From positions 496,001 to 560,000 of the forward strand of contig JAHQIY010000031.1 of assembly GCA_019054805.1 (NCBI GenBank): DNA of 64,000 nt, in the 5' to 3' direction. Below, one piece after another: positions 54,978 to 64,000 of this stretch. Every line of letters begins with the position of its first letter. Position 1 is the first letter of the stretch. Below the pieces are notes generated by a model. It was given only the letters and a program-made list of their open reading frames with translations, was not told where the DNA came from and ran no database searches. This DNA is from Brachionus manjavacas. Its lineage: Eukaryota > Rotifera > Eurotatoria > Ploima > Brachionidae. The translations under genes were made by a program, and so were the position numbers.

Positions 54978-57900
54978 GTGCCCCAAATCATAAACCCTAG
55001 TCGGATAGGGAACTTATATAAGGATGAAAATTATCATTTTTAGGTTTTCCTACATGACGAAAAAGATTTTAGACGAAAAAATTTTATGGCTCTCGGTCGA
55101 TAAACCGAACCCCATACCCCTCATTTTTAGGCCTAATTTTCTAGATTATAAGAATTACATGCTGACTTAATTTTTTTTTTGTTTTTTTCTTAAAGATCGG
55201 CCAAAATAACGTTAGAATAAGTGTTTTCTCAAAAAAATAATAATATATTTAAATATAAATTTAGCTTTTTTATCGTGGAGATTGTAAAAATCAATTTTTT
55301 TACGAAAAATCTATGTAGTCTGACACAATTCTTCCTACCTCCGTAAAACCTTTTTTATCTTAAAGAGTAGATTGTTTTTAATAATAGTTGGTAGTATTTT
55401 AATGATTGATAAAAAATCTCTCGAAAAAATTAAATAAATCTTGAAGATGGTAAACCTATCCGAAAGGTCCAAATGGTTCGGCACAGATATCTTTCTAAGA
55501 TAATTTTCAAAACAACTTAAAAATTATATCAAATTGTAGAGAAGAAAATTATCTATCGATTGATACCATATTTATCAATTTTTAATATTTAACTGAATAC
55601 ATAAATTAATTAAATCTAAAATGTCGAAAAATTAGCCTTTATTTTCATATATTTTGCAAATATTTTAACAAAAAAAAGTAGTTTATAATATTATTTAATC
55701 TAAACAGATAGATAATTATAATCTTTCTCATTCGGTACTATTTTCAGTTTGCTTTAGAAAATTATTTCAGGTAGTTATTTGCCGAAAACTTGTATTTTTA
55801 CTTCCAGCTTATCTTAGATCTGAAAAAAAAATGAATTTATTTTTCAAATTTATTTTTAAAACAAAGCTTTATAGGTTAGTATTAAAATTTTTATTTTTTT
55901 TATGAGTTTGTACTTCTGAACTTGACTTTGTCCCAAATAATGATTCCAACACCTCTTGATAACTTGCGCCATAGTTATACATTTCTATAGCTTCCCAAAA
56001 ACGATTCCAAAGCTTTATATTTAATTTTTTGACTTAAATTTCTCAAACGATGCCATAATTAAACTTTTTAGCTTGTTAAAATCTTGATCATTATGTCTTC
56101 TTACATAATGTTTAAGGTCACAAAATACTCCTTCAACTGGATTCAATTCACAGTGGAATTTTGGACAAAATATCACTTTATTGTCGAATGACAAGGCAAG
56201 CCGTTCTAAGCGTGTATTATCACCACCAAAAGCTGTATGTTGTGAGATTAAGTTTCTTAATTCATCCAAAGAAATATCTTTTGTTTGAACGTTTTCGTTT
56301 ATCAAATTTAGCTCTTTGCATATTAAAAGAAGGCCTTTATATCTACCTGAATTGTCAAAGCATTTTAAACTTAATTTGAAAATGATTAATTTTTTTCAAA
56401 AAAAAATTTAAATTTTTACCATTTTTCTTGTTCTTGTTCAATCCATTTTATTTCTTTATAGATGCAATTTGTCCCTGGAAATTCGTTGAACATATTCACG
56501 TCATAAACCTTTGTAGAAGTGTTCTTGCGTTATCGACAATTATCTCAACTTTATGATCAACAAATGATTTTTTGAATTTAGACAAGATAAAAAGCCTTTT
56601 AAACTGTTTAAGAACAACTTGATTATCAAAATATTTATCTTTTTTTGGTTCGATCCAAGCATTTGCTGTTCTCGGATAATAATTAATATCATCATCTCGA
56701 GCTTCAAGATTTGGATAAAACTTATGCGCTTCACAATATTCGTGTTCATTAAACTCGAACAAGTCTGTTGAATCTGATTGAACCAAAAATATCGAGATCA
56801 TTATGCTTCGGCCTTTACCTTTGTTGAAAAAAGGAGGATTTTCTGGAAGTATCCAGCGATAGCTGGACATTTCTCCAGATCTGAATATTGATTCATCATG
56901 TGAAATCAATATTTTTTTTTTTCGCATTGGTGCAAGCCAAGCATACTCGCGAGATTCGTTTATTAATGGATAATAATTTTCGTTCAATCACAACGTCGTC
57001 GCGTTCATGACCTTCAAAATAAGGACGATTTGTATTCTTGCTCCATTTTGCTTTCCATTTAAGCAAGTCAGTTCTACAACTTTCATAGGATCTTACTAGT
57101 TCATCATCATCTAAATTGTTATTTGGAAACATTTCTCGGTATCTTTTGTTAACAAAATTTGCTAGTGCTATGGCATCAAATGAACCTTCTTTTTGACAAC
57201 ATTTAGATAAAACTAATGCTTTAGCTTCTAATTCCAATTCTGGAAACATTTCATAAAACAGTATCCTTTTGTATGATCCTCTTTTTTCTCTTAAAAAAAC
57301 ACAATGGTCGTCTTCATCTACAATTGTATTTACCCATTCGTGACATGTCTGAATATTCATCAAATTCAAATTATTGATAAATGATCTAGCAGATTCAAAA
57401 GAAATGGTTAAAATACGCAAAATTAGATAAATTATAACGCTAAATATTCTAAAATGAATAGCATTCCAATCCCCAATTTTATCGGCAAAAATACAAATTA
57501 AATCAAATCACTGTTTGAGTATAACTGCTTGTTTTTGTTATTTGCTGTTCATACTGACACCCTTGATTTTTTTGGGTAGGGCGGTAGCAAATTGCCGAAA
57601 AGTCATATAAATCATCTGCTTTTGAAAAATTACGGATGCAAGAGGGTTGATCAATCCAAGTATGGAACGGGTCATTAAAAGTCAAAAAATCTCTTTTCTT
57701 GAAATACCTAGCATTAATATTTTTTAAGTTAGCGATTTTTTTTTTTGTTTTTGGTGGCATTTTCTAAAGCAAAAATTGATCAAATTTGAAGTATTTTTTT
57801 CAGATTATACAAAAAGATATGACCAAGATACTACCAAGAACTGTAGAGAATAGATTAAATTTCATAAAATTGAAAAAAATTATTTAGATAAAATTCTTTA

Positions 57901-58259
57901 AGAGGACATAGATTTTGAAATATCAAAATTATCTAATATTTGATTGTTTTTTCTGTTTCTAAAGTTTGGAGTGTACACATCGGGGATCGATTTTTTTTTT
58001 ATTTTTTCATACTTTATTATTTAATCTATAAATTAATCACAAAAGTAAGTTCTCATTTGAATTTTTTTTTGAAAAATTTTTATTTTGAAAATTGAGTGTT
58101 TTTTTGTTGTTTTTATTACATCATATTTTTAGAATGGTAAAATATAATTCAAAAATTCTTTCAGATTCGTAATCTGTGACTAAAATTACATAGGATTCAA
58201 AATATAAAATAATATCCTTATACATAAAATAACGAACTAGGGTTTATCATTTGGGGCAC
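54978..58259 (-). mobile_element. DDE transposon (IS630/Tc1-like superfamily) with terminal inverted repeats
   Basis: The left end GTGCCCCAAATCATAAACCC then TAGTCGG (54978-55004) and the reverse complement of the right end GTGCCCCAAATGATAAACCC then TAGTTCG (58233-58259) give 27-bp inverted ends with two or three mismatches. The interior carries a transposase gene on the minus strand. Both ends being retained makes this the only complete-ended member of its class in the window. A target duplication is not clear. Confidence 0.75.
56021..57760 (-). pseudogene. DDE-superfamily transposase, intron-containing, frameshifted
   Basis: The N-terminal part (57760-57503) is basic (MPPKTKKKIANLKNINARYF). 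The next frame holds VNKRYREMFPNNNLDDDELV and PYFEGHERDDVV, and the next the first catalytic box ISHDESIFRSGEMSSYRW and FFNKGKGRSIMISIFL. The second box is VEIIVDNARTLL; adding one base there continues it as TKVYDVNMFNEFPGTN. A 50-bp intron (56370-56419, donor GTAAAA) joins EKC to LKCFDNSGRYKGLLLICKEL. The end CPKFHCELNPVEGVFCDLK supplies the last acidic residue (E in NPVE). This is the cut-and-paste enzyme of the surrounding element. Frame breaks near 56970 and 56505 and an unresolved join at 57420-57503 make it a probable pseudogene. Confidence 0.65.
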
Positions 58260-58379
58260 TATAAAATAAAATCAAAAAATAAGGAAAAAAAAAAAAATAA
58301 AGTTAATAAGAGTTAATAACCTAGAATAAAAAATAGATATATGATAAAGAGAGTTTTAGGTCATTCAGGTTTACATAGT

Positions 58380-60405
58380 TTAGGTTTCAGGAAAAAAAGA
58401 GGAAATTGTAAGGTAGCAATTACACAATGGAGTTGGGTATTCGATATTTCTTGTTTCGAAACCCGCTTTGTATTCATCCACCAGTCCGACAACCAATAGA
58501 ATGGAATTACTCAGTCCTGTCCCAACATATCTCTCACTCAACTCACGAAGTCGATTCGAGACTGTCAGTAATTTAAGTTTATCAAAAGCCTTCTGATGCA
58601 TGATGCTGGAGGGAGTATCATATTTTAATCTGAGGATAGATCTGACTGCTGTATTCTGAAATGCTTGTAACTTTTTGATATTATTTTCTGAAAATGAATT
58701 CAAGCAAGGAAACGAATAGTCTAGAATTGAACCAACTAAAGATTAATAAAGATTTCCCAACGTTTTTTGATTAAGACCCCATTTTTTGTTTGACAGAATC
58801 TTAATTAGATTTAGCCTTGTATTGCAACGTTCTTTTATTTCGTCAACCAGTGTATTAAAATTTAATTTAGAATCAAATTTAATACCTAGAAACTTATTTC
58901 TTTTTGGCTTTTTATTCTATCTCCATAAATTTTTAAGTTAAGATCATCACTTTCTTTCTTGTACTTAGAGAATACTACTGAACACGACTTTTCAACTGAC
59001 ATCTTCATTTTCCACTTAATTAGCCATTGTTCTAGCTCGTTGGTGTATTTATTCATCTTATTTTCAAGATTCCCCTTTTTGTTGTAAATAAAAAAAGTAA
59101 CTAGATCATCTGCAAAAAGAAGAGAGCATTTTTATTTGTTTTATTTCTTTTAGGGACATCATTAATATATGTGCTAAATAAAAGAGGACTAATAACTGAG
59201 CCTTGATGAACACCTGCAGTTGTTTGATATTCGTCGCTCAGGTAGTCATTCATATTCACCCTAAATGTCCTTGAGTCTAAGAAGGATCTAATCCAGTTAA
59301 TTAAGTATTGTGATGGATTTATTTTTATTAATTTATAAATTAAACCTTCGTGCCAGACCCTTTCAAAGGCTTTAGAAATATCAAAGAAAAGGGAACAAAC
59401 TCTTTTCTTTCTATTAAATGACTCTACAATTTTTTGAATCAAAAAGTAAAGATTATCGAAAGTTCTCCGATTTTTCCTAAATCCTGATTGTTCCTGTATA
59501 AGTAATAAATTTTTTTCTAAAAAATTGTAGAGTCTTGTGTAGATTATACGCTCAAGTAACTTTCCTAGGCAACTTGTTATACTGATTGGTCTATAGTTTG
59601 AAGGATTTTGTGCAGAAGATGCATTTTTTTGAATCATAGTTATGTTCGCAGTTTTCCATGATTTTGGAATAATACCATGTCGCAGAGATAAGTTAAAAAG
59701 TTTTGCGATTTCTATTAAGGAATTTCTTGGTAAATTTTTAAGCATTAGATTATGTATTTGGTCAGGTACTGAGGCCGCTTCAGTCTTCAGTCTTTTTAAA
59801 GCCAGTATAAGTTCGTTTGGGCAAATAGGATCATTGAAATTATACTGATTGTAATTTTTGAGGTATTCAAAATTAAAGCTAATTATTTCATTATCTTTTT
59901 CAGTATCTATTAAATCAGAGTGAGGACTAAATGTTGAAGATAATATATCTCCGAAGCATTTTCCTTTTTCCATATCATTTTTTAATTCCTTGTTATTTGA
60001 GATCAAATTTGGAATTAATTTTGATCCTTTCTGTGTTCTGAATTTGTTTATTTTTTTCCAAAAAGGCCTGCTAGAAAGTGGATTTTTCCGCATTTTCTGA
60101 ATGAAATCAAACCAATTTTGATTCCAGAATTTTCTTACTGAGATTTTTAACTCTGAGGTTAAGTGATTAAATCTTTTCTTAAGTAATGGACAACGAGATC
60201 TTTCAAAGTTTCTTCTAATTTTTCTACGTTCTTTGATCAGCATAACTATATCTGGTGGTAGACTCGTTTTGTATATTTTTTCTGATTGATAAGGTAAGCA
60301 TTTATGTGAAGCAGAAATGATTTTTTTTGTAATTTTGTTATTCAGCTCATCTATTGAAAGTGTGTTTTCACTAAGGTAATCTCTATCTTCATTTAAGGTG
60401 TCTCT
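58380..60405 (-). pseudogene. Jockey-like LINE ORF2: reverse transcriptase and C-terminus
   Basis: From about 60405 one frame runs DTLNEDRDYLSENTLSIDEL to 59101 through LIKERRKIRRNFERSRC, NYRPISITSCLGKLLERIIY, motif A SLFFDISKAFERVWHEGLI (second Asp of the usual FD..KAFD replaced by Glu) and GVHQGSVISPLLFSTYINDV. A frame break at about 59115 precedes LLFADDLVTFFIYNKKGNLE (ADD catalytic box) and ELEQWLIKWKMKMSVEKSCS. After stops, 58703-58380 gives the C-terminus LQAFQNTAVRSILRLKYDT and NRLRELSERYVGTGLSN. It is a different family from the CR1-like copies. The upstream endonuclease is not adjacent; an endonuclease piece of similar type lies at 61602-61976. Confidence 0.75.
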
Positions 60406-60547
60406 AAAAAGTACACAAAAACATAAAAATCAGTAACTTTATCTATTAATTAAGAAGAAATTAAAAAAAGGTCAAGAATTTCTAAGAAATTCCTATTAAA
60501 AATATTATATGTAGGACATTTGTCGTTAATCACTGAAAAATCTAGGG

Positions 60548-60906
60548 TTGCCTAGATTTTACTATGCTAGTAAAAAAAATCTAGGTATTACGTTTGTCGT
60601 GTCCGTCCGTCCGTTGACAGGCCAAAATGGACGAATGAAACAAGCTAAAGAGCTGAAAATTTGTGACCAAAATCTTTTAATGATAAGTAGAGTGCTCTTC
60701 AAATTTCAAACTGATACACCTTTCCCTTTTCAAATATTGGCATATTTACGTTCAAAAACGTCAATTGACGTCCAAACAAATCATTCAATCTCAAATCGAA
60801 TTAATTAAAAAATTGAATTTGTCACAAAAAAAAATGGGTTAAGAGAGAAAAAAACAATGAAAAAAACTAAAAGTCAAAAATATCTGTGTAAGTAAAATCT
60901 AGGCAA
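60548..60906. mobile_element. 359-bp element with perfect 16-bp inverted ends and CCGT repeats
   Basis: Left TTGCCTAGATTTTACT (60548-60563) and its exact reverse complement at 60891-60906. Inside, AAAATCTAGGTATTACGTTT then GTCGTGTCCGTCCGTCCG. The same head recurs at 61272, 62761 and 63986. An open frame through it has no protein signature. Confidence 0.65.
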
Positions 60907-61250
60907 AATAAATTTTTTTAAAATTTAAACTCGTATTTAGTTCTAGTTTAATTGAGTGTGATAGTGAGCAAAAACAATGTTCACAAAGTTTTGTATGTGC
61001 TTTTCTAGATCAAATATCAATCAAGATATTAATATAATTGGCAAAAAAAATTTTAAAAGTATAAATGAAATGAATTAATTGATCAAGTACCCCAAAGAGT
61101 AGATAAAAAGGGTTTAGCATAAATAATAAATTTTATTTTTTTTGTTGTCAATCAAATTGAAAACAACTGAATTAAATTATCGAATTAAATTAAAATAGAA
61201 ATCAAATTAAAAAAAAAAACGCAAACATATAATCACTAAAAAATAAAAGT

Positions 61251-61268
61251 AGGGTTAGGGTTAGGTTT
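61251..61268. repeat. Short telomere-like TTAGGG tract
   Basis: TAGGGTTAGGGTTAGG lies directly before the first tandem unit. It may be interstitial telomeric sequence or chance. Confidence 0.4.
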
Positions 61269-62757
61269 GGGTTGCCTAGATTTTTCGCTGATATATGAAT
61301 ATCAAGAAAAAAAAATCTAGGTATTACGTTTGTCGTGTCCGTCCGTCCGTCCGTCCGTCCGTCTGTGGACACATCTAACCCTAGTTTTTAGATGTTAACC
61401 CTAGTTTTAAAAATGACAAAAAATATGTCGATCGATAGCATTGAATACATAAAAGGCGCGAAAAATCTAGGCCATCTAATTTTTTAAAAATTAAACTTTA
61501 AATCGATCAATCACTAAAACAAAAATATTAATCAAAAAGATTAAAGTAATAAAAAATTTATTGACAACAAAAGTATGAACTAAAAAAGAAAAAAAAGAGA
61601 ATTAAAATGTGATCTCGGTGAAAATAGCCTGATGATCACTGAACCATGTTGAATATGGCTGTGATTTAAATTGACCAAAAGAATGTGACTTGCTCGTTAG
61701 ACACCAATCCAATTGAGACATATCCTTGAAAGTTAAACATTTGCTAAACACGGGTGTCATGTTCAAATTGTCTCTTAGCGTATCAAGATATTTAGAATTG
61801 TTTTCTCTATTAAAGTCAATATTGAAATCACCAAAGATTACCAAAGAGTCTTGGCTGTGCAAATTTAAATTCAAAAAGGCAATCAACTCTTGAATAAACT
61901 TGTCATTGTCCATCTTTGGATGCTTGTAAAGATTTAAAAAATAAACAACTGTTGAATTTAGAAAAGATTCAGCCTTTTAAATTGGTTTTTCTAATATATA
62001 TTATATAATTTTATTTTTACTTTTAAAAAAAACTATTTCAAATAACCAAAATTGTTAATTATGGAATGGTTATTAATGACATTGTATGGTGATGCAAATA
62101 CAATCATTATTTAAAAATTCGTCAACATAATTTTTTTATCGATTTTTTTCCTAGCAACTAAAATTAATTTTTAGAAATTATTATAAATTATTTTGTTGCA
62201 ATATTTTTAGTTAAAAATCGGGTTTTTTTTTCAAATTAAATAAAGAAAAAACAATTTGAAAAACATATTGTGTGCTTCATAGAATTTCATTTATATATTT
62301 CGAAAAAAATGGGGCGCAAAAAATAAGAAAGATTTAACATAAATATTCTCATAAATAAATTCTAAAATCTTAATCCAAAAAAATAATTAATTGTTTGCGT
62401 TAAACCACTTATTGGTACAGGGTTCCGGTTAGGGAATTGCTCTAATTGATAGAAAAATAAAATTAGTGAGAACGGGGTCCGGGGCGGAGCCCTGGTTTAG
62501 GGTTCCGGGTATGCAGTAAGCTAGAGAACCATTTGTAAAAATTACTATTATTTTTGAATGTTAAATAATCTAAAAAATTATTAGTAATTATTTTAGCATA
62601 AATATTCTCATAAATAAATTCTTAAATCTTAATCCAAAAAAATAATTAATTGTTTGCGTTAAACCACTTATTGGTACAGGGTTCCGGTTAGGGAATTGCT
62701 CTAATTGATAGAAAAAAAAATTAGTTAGAACGGGGTCCGGGGCGGAGCCCTGGTTTA
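61269..62757. repeat. Tandem unit A (about 1.49 kb)
   Basis: Starts GGGTTGCCTAGATTTTTCG. It contains a small inverted-repeat element (61272-61472), an endonuclease fragment (61602-61976, minus) and a unique internal duplication: 62338-62520 is repeated at about 62597-62757 (GGTACAGGGTTCCGGTTAGG, GGGGTCCGGGGCGGAGCCCT). Unit B lacks the second copy. Confidence 0.75.
61602..61976 (-). pseudogene. LINE endonuclease fragment, tandem copy A
   Basis: The frame reads AESFLNSTVVYFLNLYKHPK, QDSLVIFGDFNIDFNRENN (the GDFN metal-binding box of APE-type LINE endonucleases), TFKDMSQLDWCLTSKS and WFSDHQAIFTEITF, where SDH is the catalytic His box, followed by a stop. N-terminal boxes are missing. Jockey/CR1-group LINEs use this nuclease to nick their target. 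The translated sequence is identical to that of 63085-63459. Confidence 0.65.
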
Positions 62758-63983
62758 GGGTTGCCTAGATTTTTCGCTGATATATGAATATCAAGAAAAA
62801 AATCTAGGTATTACGTTTGTCGTGTCCGTCCGTCCGTCCGTCCGTCTGTGGACACATCTAACCCTAGTTTTTAGATGTTAACCCTAGTTTTAAAAATGAC
62901 AAAAAATATGTCGATCGATAGCATTGAATACATAAAAGGCGCGAAAAATCTAGGCCATCTAATTTTTTAAAAATTAAACTTTAAATCGATCAATCACTAA
63001 AACAAAAATATTAATCAAAAAGATTAAAGTAATAAAAAATTTATTGACAACAAAAGTATGAACTAAAAAAGAAAAAAAAGAGAATTAAAATGTGATCTCG
63101 GTGAAAATAGCCTGATGATCACTGAACCATGTTGAATATGGCTGTGATTTAAATTGACCAAAAGAATGTGACTTGCTCGTTAGACACCAATCCAATTGAG
63201 ACATATCCTTGAAAGTTAAACATTTGCTAAACACGGGTGTCATGTTCAAATTGTCTCTTAGCGTATCAAGATATTTAGAATTGTTTTCTCTATTAAAGTC
63301 AATATTGAAATCACCAAAGATTACCAAAGAGTCTTGGCTGTGCAAATTTAAATTCAAAAAGGCAATCAACTCTTGAATAAACTTGTCATTGTCCATCTTT
63401 GGATGCTTGTAAAGATTTAAAAAATAAACAACTGTTGAATTTAGAAAAGATTCAGCCTTTTAAATTGGTTTTTCTAATATATATTATATAATTTTATTTT
63501 TACTTTTAAAAAAAACTATTTCAAATAACCAAAATTGTTAATTATGGAATGGTTATTAATGACATTGTATGGTGATGCAAATACAATCATTATTTAAAAA
63601 TTCGTCAACATAATTTTTTTTATCGATTTTTTTCCTAGCAACTAAAATTAATTTTTAGAAATTATTATAAATTATTTTGTTGCAATATTTTTAGTTAAAA
63701 ATCGGGTTTTTTTTTCAAATTAAATAAAGAAAAAACAATTTGAAAAACATATTGTGTGCTTCATAGAATTTCATTTATATATTTCGAAAAAAATGGGGCG
63801 CAAAAAATAAGAAAGATTTAACATAAATATTCTCATAAATAAATTCTTAAATCTTAATCCAAAAAAATAATTAATTGTTTGCGTTAAACCACTTATTGGT
63901 ACAGGGTTCCGGTTAGGGAATTGCTCTAATTGATAGAAAAAAAAAATTAGTTAGAACGGGGTCCGGGGCGGAGCCCTGGTTTA
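62758..63983. repeat. Tandem unit B (about 1.23 kb)
   Basis: Near-identical to unit A except for fewer CCGT repeats, small run-length differences and absence of the 260-bp internal duplication. A third unit starts at 63984 and is cut by the window edge. Confidence 0.75.
63085..63459 (-). pseudogene. LINE endonuclease fragment, tandem copy B
   Basis: Same protein text as copy A (GDFNIDFNREN, SDHQAIF), 1483 bp further on. The lack of any amino-acid difference between the copies means either a very recent tandem duplication or an assembly duplication. Confidence 0.65.
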
Positions 63984-64000
63984 GGGTTGCCTAGATTTTT
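63984..64000. repeat. Start of tandem unit C (cut by window edge)
   Basis: GGGTTGCCTAGATTTTT, identical to the first bases of units A and B, so the array continues beyond the window. Confidence 0.6.

Noticed and set aside
60548..60808. 86-codon open frame in the CCGT element
   Set aside because: It spans the inverted end and the CCGT tract, has no protein signature and is not conserved in the other copies.
61251..61268. True chromosome end
   Set aside because: Only two to three TTAGGG-like units are present and non-telomeric sequence continues on both sides.
1..64000. tRNA, rRNA or CRISPR arrays
   Set aside because: No cloverleaf with a GGTTCGAATCC-type arm, no rRNA-like conserved block and no regularly spaced direct repeats were seen; the genome is eukaryotic.

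Overview
The window is eukaryotic nuclear DNA from an animal. It is very AT-rich, genes carry 45-80 bp GT-AG introns, and the recognisable host proteins are metazoan (a CUL3 cullin, a TATDN2-type TatD nuclease, a 7TM receptor, a KY-type transglutaminase-like protein, an Apple-WD40 protein). Introns this short, together with this mix of CR1/jockey-like retrotransposons and MULE-type DNA transposons, suggest a monogonont rotifer such as Brachionus. That taxonomic guess is inference.

Layout. 1-1506: 3' end of CUL3. 1507-8126: gene-poor DNA with small inverted-repeat elements and a complete-ended MULE relic (5817-7381). 8127-9137: a putative HEXXH metalloprotease-like protein. 10222-14075: a degenerate CR1-like LINE, itself hit by a 110-bp retroposon. 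14540-17240: LINE debris, then a MULE that has lost its catalytic core. 18847-19668: an 822-bp element with 271-bp inverted repeats. 19800-22135: KY/transglutaminase-like gene. 23194-25833: MULE and LINE fragments. 26624-28082: five-exon TATDN2-like gene. 29000-31515: repeats and a LINE fragment. 33113-34081: 7TM receptor. 34870-37756: two pseudogenes. 37854-39400: small alpha-helical genes, one built of three related modules on three exons. 41179-42327: small minus-strand gene split by an inverted-repeat element. 43220-43870: four-exon gene resembling SPO16. 45716-46945: signal peptide-Apple-WD40 gene. 47118-48418: third MULE relic. 48699-52811: exons and LINE fragments. 53227-54233: coiled-coil gene between two identical 114-bp direct repeats. 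54978-58259: DDE transposon with its ends. 58380-60405: another LINE. 60548-64000: tandem and inverted repeats running off the right edge.

How it fits together. There is no operon logic: host genes are scattered islands in a transposon graveyard. Two threads stand out. First, at least four MULE families share one architecture (long inverted ends made of an iterated short word specific to each family; a transposase ending in a SWIM zinc finger and AT-hook or zinc-ribbon tail), and most copies have lost the DDE core. Second, several otherwise good coding regions are broken by exactly one missing base, often in a homopolymer, which looks more like sequence error than decay.

Limits: all joins, splice sites and family names were read by eye. 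No alignment or search was run.
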